64,000 nt of DNA. Origin: Saccharum officinarum. Taxonomy: Eukaryota; Streptophyta; Magnoliopsida; Poales; Poaceae. Shown one piece after another: positions 22,878 through 34,343 of the stretch (positions are counted from its first letter, which is position 1; each line of letters opens with the position of its first letter). Below the pieces are notes generated by a model. That model was not told the origin of the DNA, made no database searches, and was given only the letters and a program-made list of their open reading frames with translations. The stretch covers positions 12,008,214 to 12,072,213 of the forward strand of contig CM036188.1 in the NCBI GenBank assembly GCA_020631735.1, read 5' to 3'. The translations under genes were made by a program, and so were the position numbers.

Positions 22878-23170
22878 TTAGGACCTGGAACCCGTCCATG
22901 CAAGCGATGTCCTGCCACCTGATGCTGCTCGTCATGAGGCCGTTCACCATGAACTCCGCCTCGGCGAGGTCTCCGTCAAGCCGGTGGAACGTACCCGCTC
23001 TGTGAAGAAGTGGTTGAACGGCTCCAGCCACTCGCCCTTGAAGTAGACGGCGTTGGCGAGCATGAGGTCGGTGTTGGCATTGATGTCGCTGGTGGAGACG
23101 ATGGAGTCGATGAGGTTGTCCGTGGCCTTCTTCACCCACGAGTTGATCATCTTCACAGCGACCTCAGGCT
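22878..23170 (-). pseudogene. Serpin fragment (inverted copy of 56797-57090)
   Basis: The minus strand encodes KPEVAVKMINSWVKKATDN, ANAVYFKGEWLEPFNHFFTE and DGFQVL, interior serpin sequence. Compared with the other copy, one G is missing after the FTE codons (near 22995), which breaks the frame here. It is cut at the DGFQVL position by the PIF/Harbinger end. Confidence 0.75.
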
Positions 23171-23596
23171 TCCAGTATCATATATACAGGTATGTGTTAT
23201 TAATGAACTAGCGTGATGGATCACAATATATATATGTGCAAATGTAAGGTAGTAAAAATGAACACATGAAAAAGCCTGGGTTAAGCTGTTTATTTATGAT
23301 ATGTGATCTAAAATCAAGTTTGGTAATACATGAAAATTTGTCGATGATGGCATGTAATTTTCTCTGTATCAATCCAATCCTAATAGAATGCAAAATTAGA
23401 CGCCAAATGATCTAAATCCATTCAGCATCTTGATAACAATATTGATCATCTAACAAAGAGAGTTGAAAGTAGAGATATATATCAAAATGTCACAATGACG
23501 GAACGACCAAATATCTTTTTCAGGGGAATAAGAATATTATGTTATAAGATTAACTCGAGCAACATATGAAAACCTGGATAACTAAATTGGCTTAGA
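23171..23596. other. AT-rich sequence next to the serpin exon (probable intron remnant)
   Basis: No element recognised. The position directly upstream of the serpin exon acceptor suggests intron sequence. The same sequence is at 56371-56796. Confidence 0.35.
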
Positions 23597-24626
23597 CTCT
23601 TTTTTTTCGAGAGCGTGTCCTTGTGACACGTATTTCATTAAGCAGAAGAAGAGTTTGACTGGTTACAACATCCTAAGTAATTCATAGATTACGGTGGAAG
23701 GATGGAAGCCAACGTGACCCTTAAATTACATTACATCAAAATTTTGCAACCAATTACGCAGGCGCCAATGAGACTAGCAAGCCTCGTCGAACATACACTC
23801 GAACCCCGTCAGGTTGAACTTCATAAGTGCTTGAAGTGTGGCCCTTTTTGCGGAGTGGAGCGATGCTAAAAGTCCGCCACTACTTGGGTATCCGACGGCT
23901 ATGAAGCGGTGGGTTCTCACTTGGACACGAGCACCATCTATGCTTGAAGGGTGGTGTTAGGGGCCCAAGAGGCGCACTTTGCCGCAAGACGCATGCTACG
24001 GCAGATGGTGGCCAAAGTTGGAGGGCGACGGGGTCAACGTCGGGGTGCCGCCTTGAGGATGGGAGTCTTCAGTGGGGCGGGGCCGCTCCTAGCAAACTCC
24101 CTAGCGAGGACCGAAGGAGAAATGTCGTCGTCGTCTGGTTGCCGGTACGGCGTCAGCGTAGAGGTAGGTTGCCACACCTCACCATCCACCCCCGACGCCT
24201 CAGCATTCGCGAAGTTGAGCTGAACCAGCCGCGGTGGTGAACAGGTGTCTGCCAAAGATGCCTGAACGGCTGAACCTCCAGAGAGGCAGCTGTCGGAGTA
24301 GACGGGCACCCAAACGCTGGTACACCCGCTGACCGACTCACGAATAGCGAGGCAGCGAGCTGATCGAGCATCAAGTCGACCCAAGCGGGAGGCCCAATGC
24401 CCTCGCTCAGCGCCACCACATCAACTGGATGCCGCTACTGTTTGCATACATGGAGCACCTCGGCGACAGCCGCCTATCCTGGCTCACTGCCGGACGCCTG
24501 CAAGGGCTAGACGCGGGCCATCTGTAGGGGCTCGCCGGCGTCCACATGCAAGGGCCTGCAACTCAGCAGGATGCAGGGATAACCACCGCCACCGCCTACC
24601 CTTTAAATTTATTTTGAAAATCATTT
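23597..24626 (-). mobile_element. 5'-truncated LINE-like insertion (inverted copy of 55340-56370)
   Basis: On the minus strand it ends GCTTAATGAAATACGTGTC then CGAAAAAAAA, the style of plant L1-type 3' ends with a poly-A tail. Upstream there is an open frame of about 116 codons without recognised domains. The 5' border is uncertain. Confidence 0.5.
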
Positions 24627-25186
24627 CTGACCTATATTTTTTTTTGTTCCGGACCCACATATTTCAGGTTCCGGCCCACAACTTAAGTTCCTCTACATTG
24701 GTTCTTCTTATTTCATAGCCATCTGATCTATCTGAATGGATGGCTCTAGTTTTTTCCAAGCACTCTAAAATTTCACTGCAAATAAACTAGTCATTCTCAG
24801 TTCATACCAACAATGCTTGCGAGTAGTAACACAACTTCATTCATGCTTTTATTTTGTTGGCTGGGTGAGTGAGGCTACGCACTCCGAAGCTCCTCCGCTT
24901 GCGCCTCGGTGAGCTTCGCCGCGAAACCGGAGAATCTGTGCTTGTAGCTGTAGACTATATGGAGCTGAGGGCTTCATCCTTGCTGCTCCATTGACGACAT
25001 GAAGGGCAAAAACAAGATGAGGAGAAAAGCCAGCTTATACATATATATAATGTGCAGTCATTACCAGCTTGAATGAGCTACGATGAGTGGTTAGAGTAGT
25101 AGCAAAGTACCTCCCAAGAATGGAGGTCAGCGCGGCGTGGTGCGATGCCATGACCACGGAAGGATAATCGCGCTTCCTATCACCCA

Positions 25187-25640
25187 TGTTGGGGTAATCA
25201 TGCCCACACAGGATAGTTATCAAGCAGCACTGTGATGTGGACAAGCCGAGGAGAGCAAGGCGGGAAGACTGAGTTTAAATCAGCAACAGTCAAGCCTCGA
25301 CGCCCAACTCGGTGGTGATCGCGGCCACGTTCTGCAGTTATCTGAAGTGTGCGTTTTCAGTCATGTTTAGAGTGTGTTTTAGCGGTTGTCGCTTTTGTAA
25401 TCGTGCTTGTAAGCTACTGGTATAAGTAGTTGGGTCGTAGGTGTGTGTGATAGCACTTTGTATTGCCGGTTAGGCTCACTGTACTCAAAACTATCAATAG
25501 CGAAAAAGGGCGCTGTCCCCGGGGGTCACCTGGGCAGTTGCCGGTGTGTGTCCAGATCGCGTTCTTGTTTTTCCTATGTTCATCGGTCTTCTGGTCGATC
25601 CAGCCACCATACAGCGTTTGGTTATGATCCTAGGCTAACA
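25187..25640 (+). repeat. 5' LTR of the Copia element
   Basis: 454 bp, TG...CA ends, matches 30001-30457 almost base for base (for example ATCATGCCC here, ATCCTGCCC there). Confidence 0.9.
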
Positions 25641-25762
25641 TAGTAGTATTGGAGCCATTACCAATCGCGGAGACACTCTAGATCGGAGCCATGTCGATCG
25701 TCGGCGTCGGAAGCTACGGCGGGAGCGGGGACGGAGCGCGAGGTGGCGGGGAAGCGCGCTAG

Positions 25763-28700
25763 GTGTATCCAACCCTGACGAACATGAATTACACCAGTTG
25801 GTGCATTCATGTTCAGGCGATCATGGAGGATCGGGAGGAGTGGGATGTGGTGGAGCCGGAGGAGAGCACGTTGGCGACAGCGCCAACTGCAGCGGAGGTG
25901 GCGAAGATGACTGCCAGGGACAAGAAGGTGAAGGCCCATCTTCTCCAGTGCATCCCCGATGACATCTTGATGCAAGTCGCCAAGAAGAAGACGGGGAAGG
26001 AGGTGTGGGACTCGCTGAAGGCACGGTTCGTCGGCGCGGATCGTGTCAGGGATGCCCGGCTGCAAACGCTGAAAAGCGAGTTCGACGCAGTCACCATGAA
26101 GGAAGATGATCCTCTGGATCAAGTTGTGGGGAAACTAACGGCTCTGTCAGTGAAGAGCAGCAGCTTGGGGGGAGCATCGGAGATGCATATCTTGTGAAGA
26201 AGTTGTTTGATATCGTGCCCGATCGGTACCTCACCGTCGTGGCCGATATTGAGCAATTTTATGATCTAAAGACGATGGCATTTGACGAGGCAGTTGGACG
26301 TCTGAAGGCCTTCGAAGAGCGCATGCAGCGGGGAGGCAGTGGCGCGTGCACAGTGAAGGGCCAAGTTCTGCTGACTCAAGCAGAATGGGAGGCAAAGAAG
26401 AAGCATGCCGATGGCGATTCCTCGGGGAAGGGGAAGAGAGGAGATGGCAGCTGGAGAGGGCGTGGACGTGGCCGCGGTGGTGGCAGCGGTGGCCATGGCG
26501 GTGGAGCAGATGCTGGGAAGGAAGGCACCGGGAAACGTGACAAGAGTCACATCAAATGTTTCAAGTGCCATGGCTACGGGCATTATGCAAATCGTTGCCC
26601 AGGAGGTGAGAAGAAGAAGGAGGAGGCTCACTATGCCAAGGTGGAGAAGGAGCCTGCAGTTCTGCTGGCTGAAATTGTATTGCCGGATCGGCTACAGTAT
26701 TCTTCAAAAGGCAAAGTTCAGAAACTGTTTCTAAATGAGACAAAAGTGCAGCCTGAGCTTCATCAGTATGAGGGAGGTGATCCAACAGGCAGTGTGTGGT
26801 ACCTGGACAATGGAGCTAGCAACCATATGACCGGTGATCATAGAAAATTCAGAGATCTGAACAGTGCAGTATCAGGCAAGGTGAGGTTTGGTGATGACTC
26901 TTCTGTTGATATCATGGGTAAAGGTTCAATAGTGTTCCAAGGTAAAAAGGGGGATAAGTGGGTGTTATCTGATGTCTATTACATTCCTAAGTTGAGAAGT
27001 AACCTAATCAGTCTAGGACAGCTTACTAAATTAGGACACAAAATTATGCTTGATGATGATGTGTTAGAAGTTTCAGAAAAACATCCTGATAGACTGATCA
27101 TGAGTGTGCCTAGAACACAGAACGGACTTTACAAGATAGAGCTCAAAACTGTAGAACCTGATTGTCTGTTAGCAAGAATTGAAAATTTGGCTTGGCTCTG
27201 GCATGGGAGATTAGGATATGTGAATTTCCAATCACTGAAACAGCTGGTGAATAAGAAAATGGCAGTGGGGTGCCTGAGATTAGTCATCCTAATCAAGTTT
27301 GTAGTGATTGTGTTACAGCAAAACAAACTAGAACTCCATTTCCTAAGGTCTCACAGTGGCATTCAACTGAAAAACTTAGGCTTGTTCATGTTGATCTGTG
27401 TGGACCCATATCACCAGAGACAGTAGGAGGGAATAAATACTTTATGTTGTTGGTTGATGATCATTCTAGGTGGATGCAAGCCTATGTTGCAGAGCAAGGA
27501 TCAAGCTTGTGAAGCTTTTGTCAAGTACAAAGCAGAGGTTGAGAATTTCACTGGGTGCAAAGTGAAGACCCTCAGATCTGACAGAGGTGGTGAGTTTCTG
27601 TCAGCAGTGTTGATAAAAGTTTGTGAGCAAGCTGGGATCACAAGACAGTTCACAACACCTTACACTCCTCAGCATAATGGAGTGGTGGAGAGGAGGAACA
27701 GGTCTGTGATGGAGATGGCCAGGGCACTGCTCAAAAGCATGAAAATACCAGGGAGGTATTGGGGAGAAGCTGTCAAGCATGCTGTTTACCTACTAAACAG
27801 ATTGCCTACAAAGAAGTTAGGGGACAAAACTCCACATGAAGTTTGGAGTGGCAGGAAGCCTAGTTTGGGCCTTTTGAGAGTGTTTGCCTGTGTTGGCCAC
27901 ACAAGAGAGCAACACCTCATCTGAAGAAGCTTGATGATAGAAGCAAACAGTTGGTCTACTTTGGAGTAGAAGAGGGAAGCAAAGGACACAGGATGTATGA
28001 TCCTGAAACCAACATAATTGTTGTGAGTAGGGATGTTGTGTTTGAAGAAAAGAAGATGTGGAATTGGGAATCAGCTATGGGTCAAAATGTGTCAAGTTAA
28101 GTCATAGTTGAAAATGATTTTGAATATGACTATGTTGATTTAGGTGTGAATGATGCAGCCGTACAGGAAGAAGAGGCAGATGATGCAACTGTCAGTGCTG
28201 ACAGTGGAACAGAATTGCCACAGTCACCTGCAGTGCATGGAGAACAGTCAGTTCAAGAGCCTGATACTTTCAGCGCTGGTATGGTGACACCACAACATAG
28301 TGTAGTTCATGGGGATAATTCCACACCTACATCAGCTAATGAGAGTGGTGCCATGAGATTTAGGAATCTTGATGATATCTATGATGACACCTCAGAAGTG
28401 GAGCTGATGGACTCTGATGTAGAGGCCCTGTTGGTGGAGACAGGTGAACCAACTGGTTATGCAGAAGCAGCTGGTTATCAAGAGTGGGTTGAGGCAATGG
28501 ACAGGGAGATGGAGTCCATTGAAAAGAATAGAACATGGGAACTGGTTAAGTTGCATGTTGGGAAAAAGCCCATTAGCTTGAAGTGGGTTTACAAGTTGAA
28601 AAGGAACTCAGATGGTGAGGTGGTGAAATATAAGGCCAGGTTAGTTGCTAAGGGCTATGTGCAGAAGTATGGCATTGACTTTGAGGAGGTGTTTGCTCCT

Positions 28701-29967
28701 GTTGCCAGATTAGATACAGTCAGGACCTTGCTTGCATATGCAGCTAACAAAGGTTGGAAAATTCACCATCTTGATGTGAAATCAGCATTTTTACATGGAG
28801 ACCTAGAGGAGGAGGTTTATGTATCACAACCTGAAGGTTATGTGGTGAAGGGCGGAGAGAGTGAGGTGTTTAAGTTAAGCAAAGTCCTCTAAGGTATCAA
28901 GCAAGCTCCTAGGGCTTGGAATGTCAAGCTAGACAAGAACCTTAAGAAGATGAACTTTAGGAGATGTCTGAGTGAACAGGCAGTGTATACCAGGGGTACT
29001 GGTGACAATGCAGTGATTTTGGGGGTCTATGTTGATGACCTAGTTGTGACTGGAGGTAATCCAGATGAAATCAATCTGTTCAAGAGACAAATGATGATAG
29101 AATTTGAAATGACAGACTTGGGTTTGCTAAGTTACTATCTGGGAATAGAAGTGGAGCAAAAGGATGAGTTCATCACTGTGAAACAAAGTGGGTATGCCAA
29201 GAAAGTGTTGGAACAGTTTGGTATGAGTGGTTGTAACTCAACCAAGTTTCCAATGGAACCTGGCTGCAAGCTGAATGCAGACAAAGGAGGTCAGCAAGTT
29301 GATTCAACAGAATATAGAAAAATGATTGGATGCTTGAGATACTTACTACACAGCAGACCTGATTCATCATATTCCATGGGAGTTGCCAGCAGATTCATGG
29401 AGAAACCTACAGTGATGCATGCCAAAGCTGTCAAGCAAATTTTGAGGTACTTGAGAGGCACAGTGGACTTTGGGCTGGTGTATGTCCAAGGTGAGAGTGC
29501 TGATAAGCTTGTGGGCTATTCTGATAGTGACCATGGATGTGATACAGTAGAGAGGAGAAGCACAGGAGGGATGGCATTTTATCTGAATGAAAACTTGATC
29601 ACTTGGTGCTCTCAGAAACAAAAAAACAGTGTCACTGTCTTCTTGTGAATCAGAATTTATGGCAGCCACTGCAGCAGCCAAGCAAGCACTATGGCTTAGA
29701 AATCTGATCAGTGAGATCGCTAAGCAAGCCCCTAAACCTGTCACCCTGTTTGTGGATAACAACTCAGCCAAAGCTCTCATGAAAAATCCTGTGTTCCATG
29801 GGAGGAACAAGCACATTGACCTGAAATATCACTTCATCAGGGAATGTGTGGAGAGAGGGCAGATTGTGGTGAAGAGGGTGGGAACTGAGGAGCAGAAGGC
29901 AGACATCCTGACCAAGGCCATGCCAGCAATGAAGCTGTCAGTCATGAGTCATTTGATTGGCATCTGA
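25763..29967 (+). pseudogene. Copia gag-pol, broken by several frameshifts and stops
   Basis: Segments in order: UBN2-type gag (WCIHVQAIMEDREEWDVVEP; 25763-26197), a frame change after a GGGGGG run near 26175, zinc knuckle CFKCHGYGHYANRC and protease WYLDNGASNHMTG (26194-27280), a frame change, integrase with the GPISPE and HNGVVERRNRSVMEMAR regions (27270-27924), and reverse transcriptase with [14 protein letters not shown] and a stop after FKLSKVL (28892). YVDD lies near 29030. RNase H runs from SLSSCESEF to HIDLKYHFIRE (29629-29967). An in-frame TAG precedes VYPTLTN near 25760. The same early frameshift is present in the inverted copy. Not functional. Confidence 0.85.
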
Positions 29968-30000
29968 AACCTCAGTGTGTCTCAGGATTAGGGGGGAGTT

Positions 30001-30457
30001 TGTTGGGGTAATCCTGCCCACACAGGATAGTTATCAAGCAGCACTGTGACGTGGACAAGCCGAGGAGAGCAAGGCGGGAAGACTGAGTTTAAATCAGCAA
30101 CAGTCAAGCCTCGACGCCCAATTCGGTGGTGACTGCGGCCACGTCTGCAGTTATCTGAAGTGTGCGTTTTCAGTCATGTTCAGAGTGTGTTTTAGCGGTT
30201 GTCGTTTTTGTAATCGTGCTTGTAAGCTACTGGTATAAGTAGCTGGGTCGTAGGTGTGTGTGTGATAGCACTTTGTATTGCCGGTTAGGCTCATTGTACT
30301 CAAAACTATCAATAGCGAAAAAGGGCGCTGTCCCTGGGGGTCACCTGGGCAGTTGCTGGTGTGTGTCCAGATCGCGTTCTTGTTTTTCCTCTGTGTTCAT
30401 CGGTCTTCTGGTCGATCCAGCCACCATACAGCGTTTGGTTATGATCCTAGGCTAACA
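30001..30457 (+). repeat. 3' LTR of the Copia element
   Basis: 457 bp, directly preceded by a polypurine tract and ending CTAACA before the 5-bp target repeat. Confidence 0.9.
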
Positions 30458-30753
30458 ATCCATGTACATAACGTAGATCGTCGTCTGAGTTTTTCAAGAA
30501 ATAGCATCAATTAGTGGCAAGGCTCCTTCAGGGAGAGCGAGAATCTTCAGGGAAGAGCGAGAAAAAAAAAAAAGGAAAGCAGAGAGCTTACTTGGCTGCT
30601 TGATGATGCATCAGCGGACATAAGGGACAGCAGTAGCACGAGGAACTGAAGCAGTAGTGCACGTGATGAGACAGAGACAACTTGTGATCTCGAGCCCATC
30701 TTTGGATTATATTCTTTCTGGTCACTGCACATTCTCTTGTGTGCATGCCTGTG

Positions 30754-30761
30754 TATATATA
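30754..30761 (-). promoter_or_regulatory. TATA box of subtilase A
   Basis: TATATATA on the minus strand about 55 bp upstream of the exon 1 start codon, correctly placed for a short leader. Confidence 0.45.
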
Positions 30762-30929
30762 GCAGTCTTGGACCCTTGCAAACAGTCTATGTGATACCGT
30801 ACTAGCTACGAATGGACTTTGTCATGAACATGGCATTGTATATCAAGTATGCCACTCTATGAGGGTTTGCTCGAGTACTCCTCTTTTTGTAAAATACTCA
30901 TATCTGTGAATCGACCAAGCAGTTACTAA

Positions 30930-31760
30930 CACTACATTCACTGTCGGCTCCATCACTATCGGTCTTTAAGAAACAAACAGTAATAGTGTCTCTCAGCACA
31001 TCACTGCTGGTTTTTTACTATAACTGACCGTGACAGGACCAACCGGTTTTTTGAACCGATAGTAATATGTTGCAAGAAAACTTCATAACTTTCTAATACG
31101 ATATCCGATGAAGACGAACTTTATATTAAAGTTGTAGTACTCGACGAGATCTACTACTTTTTTGTTCAAATTTTTTTGATTTAATATCATTTGGATGTCC
31201 AAATACACACCACAAGATTTTGTAGAGTTAATACCAAAGGAGTCCATATGCTCCACTGTCATGAGTGTGTTGTGGTAGTTAATGATCTCATATGGAGAAG
31301 CGACCAAAACAAAAGTTGTAGATATTGAAAAGATATGCAATTATGTAGTTTACAAGTTTCTTATTTGAAGTCATTATGATGTCACTCTATTTGAATCGCA
31401 AGATTTCATAGAAGTTAACACCAACTGAAGGTATATGTTCCATAGTCATGAGTGTGTAGTGGTATTTGAGAATCTCGGATGGAGAAGCAACCAAACAAAA
31501 GTTATAGATCTTAAAATGTTATGCAACTTTATAGTTAACAACTTTTTCATTTGGAACCATCTATCTAACGAAAATTGCGTTTGCTTTCTCAAATTTAAGA
31601 TTCAAAATTTTCAAACGACCTCAGATGGAGAAATGTTCAAAACAAAAGTTGTAGATATCGAAAAGTTGTGCAACTTTGCAGTTGATAACTTTTTTATTTG
31701 AAATCATTTATCCAAGAAAAATTATGGTTAAATTTTCTCATATTTGAAATTCAAATTTTT
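30930..31760 (+). mobile_element. CACTA-like element fragment with degenerate internal repeats
   Basis: It starts CACTACATTCACTGTCGGC. From about 31130 on, several diverged copies occur of a unit containing AAAAGTTGTAGATAT.GAAAAG, TTATGCAACTT and TAACAACTTTTTCATTTG (units near 31310, 31500, 31640). Such arrays are typical of CACTA internal/subterminal sequence. No opposite end was found. Confidence 0.45.
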
Positions 31761-32004
31761 CAAATGTCCTTGGATGGATTGAAAGAGCTATGGATATAGG
31801 ATAAGATAGGGGCAACACAAGCAGTTTAAAAAGGTGTCAAAGTCAAAGTGCAGCGATATATACAGCTGAGGCATCCTAAGGGGTAAATGATTTGAATCTT
31901 GTTCTACACGACCCGATCAAATCGATCAAGTACTTGCCATCTACATTTATTGTATATCGACAATTCAATTAATATTTCCATTATATTTCAAATAGTTTTT
32001 AAAA

Positions 32005-32040
32005 ACACGTGCGTGTCGCATGTGCATAGTTGCTAGTTTA
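32005..32040 (-). mobile_element. Helitron-like terminus motif
   Basis: On the minus strand, ACTAGCAACTATGCACATGC then GCACGTG resembles the ACTAGCAAATATGCCCGTGC motif at 41548. It is one of three such sites (also 35961). Only the terminus is recognisable. Confidence 0.3.
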
Positions 32041-32212
32041 TAAAATACACGACATCTACAACATCAAACTAGTTCTGTCAAATCCGCTATAAATAAAGTA
32101 TGTATAAGCATCGCTGCCAAAATAGTTCATATATATCACAAACAAACCATGAATTAGGGTTTCATATTCTACAAAATTCAGTTTGTGCGGATGCTGTCCA
32201 TGTTTACAGTCA

Positions 32213-33301
32213 CTAGGCACTACAAGAGTCTGCTTTGACGTTTTGTTCCTCAGTGAACCAGCGGTGTTTGAGTGCGTCTGCCGCGGTGGGCCTCTGCCAG
32301 GAGTCGAAGTCCAGCAGGCCGGCAAGCAACTCACGCCCGGCGACCGACAGCTCCAGCATGCCGTCGAACGCCTCCACTCCCATCGTGACAATGTCGTCTC
32401 TCAGGTCGATTGTCTGCTCGAGCAAGTCCTCCTCCGTATCCGCCGCCACAAACAGTGGCGCGCCTGTGAGGAGCTCGGCCATGACGCACCCCAGCGCCCA
32501 GATGTCCTCTTCCGGCCCGTAGAGCGGGATACCGCCGTACAGCTGTTCCGGCGAGCGGTACCGCATCGCGCCCATGGGCGGTTCCCGCTCTCCGACGTGC
32601 TGCCTTGCCATGGGCTTGGTCGTCGCCGTCATCGTCGTCGCGCACCCGAACCCACAGATCTTCAGCGCACCGTCGGGGCCGACGAGGATGTTGTCCGGAT
32701 TGATGTCGCGGTGGGTGACCCCGGCGCCGTGCATCTTCTCTGCCGCGCCCAGGAGCTGCCTCATGAGCGCTCGCGTCTCGGCCTCGGTGAAGGGCCGCCG
32801 CGTGATAAGCCGGCTACGGAGGGTGCTGGCGCCGACGAGCGGCGGCTCCGTGACGATGAACAGGTCCCCGGTGTTCTCGTCCGCGGCGACGCTCTTGATC
32901 TGCAGGACCGAGGGGTGGCCGCGGCACGCGGTGAGACACCCGGCCTCTCGGACGACCGCGCAGATGCTCGCCGCGCCGTCGTCATCGCCCTCGCTGGGCC
33001 GCACCCGCTTGACGGCGACTGCCTCGCCCGTGCAGCGATCCCGTGCCCTGGCGACGCCGCCGCAGCAGGATGAGCCGAACTGCTCCAGCATCTCGTAGTC
33101 GTCGATGCTGTCGAACTCGTAGTCCTCCTCGACCGTCTCGTAGACGTCATCGGTGCTGTGCAAGTTCAACCCGTAGTCAGCTTCCTTGACCGTCTTGTGA
33201 TTAAAGTGTGCCCTTTTGTTCTCGCCGGCTTCCGCTGCAGGACAGACTTCGCCGTCGTCTGGCGCGGGGCGCTTCCGGTGTACCACTGCCGCCGCCGCCA
33301 T
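32213..33301 (-). CDS. CDK-like protein kinase (CDKF-2-like), probable pseudokinase
   Basis: Single-exon 362-codon frame. A diverged glycine loop (FGSSCCGGV, residues 75-83) precedes the ATP-binding Lys in AVKRV (98). The catalytic loop reads HRDINPDN (197-204), where active kinases have Lys in place of Asn201. The DFG triplet reads GFG (217-219), so the magnesium-binding Asp is lost. SPE (250-252), DIWALGCVMAELLTG and the C-terminal RPTAADALKHRWF are conserved. The overall wording matches the grass CDKF-2/3-like group. Kinase activity is doubtful, since two key residues are replaced although the frame is open. A damaged duplicate lies at 46205-46612. Start chosen as the first ATG, which has a shared upstream region and a TATA box. 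Confidence 0.8.
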   Translation of the reverse strand: MAAAAVVHRKRPAPDDGEVCPAAEAGENKRAHFNHKTVKEADYGLNLHSTDDVYETVEEDYEFDSIDDYEMLEQFGSSCCGGVARARDRCTGEAVAVKRVRPSEGDDDGAASICAVVREAGCLTACRGHPSVLQIKSVAADENTGDLFIVTEPPLVGASTLRSRLITRRPFTEAETRALMRQLLGAAEKMHGAGVTHRDINPDNILVGPDGALKICGFGCATTMTATTKPMARQHVGEREPPMGAMRYRSPEQLYGGIPLYGPEEDIWALGCVMAELLTGAPLFVAADTEEDLLEQTIDLRDDIVTMGVEAFDGMLELSVAGRELLAGLLDFDSWQRPTAADALKHRWFTEEQNVKADSCSA

Positions 33302-33748
33302 GAGCGAAGCTGATGAATCGGTTGGAGGCTGGAGCCCTAGCTAGGGCGCGTCGAGAGACGGTTCTGGGGCGGGCATGCACGGCCGCATGGGCCGTCGAGT
33401 CAAGATTTATATATGCCGGCCGACCGGTGTCTTGAATTCGAGTCCGATCCTGGGACTTGACGCGCGTCGATCGGCGGACGTCGTGGTGGGTCGAGACTCG
33501 TTGTGATTGAGAATCGTATACGGCCGGGGCGATTATATTGCGCTTTGGACGTGATAGATACACCGACTCGGAGATTTTTGTACGTACGTACGCCTCTGGA
33601 TCGGGCGTGGCGTGAGGAAGGCGCGTCACGAGCGGGCGTCCGGCGGTGCGTCGCGCTCCCGGCCGGCGGCAGTGTGGCCGGCGTCACGCGCGCCTGATCG
33701 ATCGACTCGACGTGCGACGAGGATCATGTATGCATGGATTTTTCATGG
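33302..33748 (-). promoter_or_regulatory. Upstream region of the kinase gene, duplicated at 46613-47042
   Basis: TATATAAA on the minus strand at 33406-33413 lies about 105 bp upstream of the ATG. The stretch matches 46613-47042 almost throughout (for example GGAGCCCTAGCTAG, GACTCGTTGTGATTGAGAAT, GAGATTTTTGTACG). This shows that promoter and gene were duplicated together. Confidence 0.55.
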
Positions 33749-33912
33749 GCATTAGACACACTTTTTTGTGCAAGGATCCGAGACGCGCGCTGCGCTGGTG
33801 AACGTACGTGTGCAGCTCCATGCAGGTGTCGGTGACAGACGTCGCACAACACAGGGACCAGAGCCCTCGCTCGGTGGTCGTTCATGTCATCAACGAATCA
33901 CTCTGCGTAGTA

Positions 33913-34062
33913 GTGCATCCGTTACCGATTATAAATCGCTTTGACTTTTTTTTTTGTTACATCAATTTTACTATCTAGATATAATAACATGTTTAGATAC
34001 GTAACAAAATGGATGAATCAAAAAATGTCAAAGGAACTTATAATTTGCAAAGGAGAGAGTAC
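33913..34062. mobile_element. Short Stowaway-like MITE
   Basis: CATCCGTTACCGATTATAA near the left is matched inverted by TTATAATTTGCAAAGGAG near the right. ATCGCTTTGAC / GTCAAAGGAAC continue the inverted repeat. Confidence 0.5.
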
Positions 34063-34343
34063 GCACTAACACTACACAGGTGTTTATATGATCGATGTCA
34101 GCGAAAGCACTTATATATATGAAACATGTGTCACAAGGGCACGTTCATAAAAAAAAAAGCACTTATATATATGATCCATATTTTTTCCCCTGATGATAAG
34201 TTGTATATTACATATCTGCTGGCAAGACGCACGTGAAGCATACACTGCATTGTTGGGACTAAAAGAATCCATGAACAAAAGAGTACACAGAGACGCACCC
34301 TTAGGTAGTTCACAACCTATGATACGCGGATACTCCAAGGGGG

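Larger units (their letters stand above)
21418..28073 (+). repeat. Inverted repeat arm 1 (partner 51897-58551)
   Basis: The sequence is nearly identical to the reverse complement of 51897-58551. Positions correspond as x to about 79966 minus x (25187 pairs with 54779, 25640 with 54326). Differences are scattered substitutions and small indels, such as one G in the serpin part. The left end abuts the N gap, while the partner continues past the same point. Most likely an overlapping contig end or alternative haplotype. Confidence 0.95.
25187..30457 (+). mobile_element. Ty1/Copia retrotransposon, full length but defective, in subtilase A exon 2
   Basis: Two LTRs (25187-25640 and 30001-30457) begin TGTTGGGGTAATC and end AGGCTAACA. 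The 5-bp flanks are ACCCA (25182-25186) and ATCCA (30458-30462), one mismatch. A polypurine tract, GGATTAGGGGGGAGTT, ends at 30000. The internal order is gag, protease, integrase, reverse transcriptase, RNase H, which is Copia order. The primer-binding site after 25640 is degenerate. LTRs differ by only a few bases, so it is fairly young but already broken. Confidence 0.9.
24883..30699 (-). pseudogene. Subtilase (subtilisin-like serine protease) gene A, 5' exons split by a Copia insertion
   Basis: Exon 1 (30699-30592) encodes MGSRSQVVSVSSRALLLQFL and a hydrophobic signal peptide ending ASSSSQ, with a good GT donor. Exon 2 starts at 30484 (TTIYVMYM) and is cut at codon GGT by the Copia element at 25187-30457. 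It resumes at 25186-25111 with GDRKRDYPSVVMASHHAALT. Exon 3 (24982-24883) encodes KDEALSSI, then a 2-bp TA insertion relative to gene B breaks the frame before YSYKHRFSGFAAKLTEAQAE. These are the signal and I9 inhibitor domains of an SBT3-like secreted protease. The catalytic domain is absent. An inverted partial copy is at 54780-55083. Confidence 0.8.

Noticed and set aside
32183..33098. Long plus-strand frames (up to 296 codons) across the kinase locus
   Set aside because: They are antisense shadows of the GC-rich kinase exon. The minus strand has clear kinase motifs and the plus strand has none.
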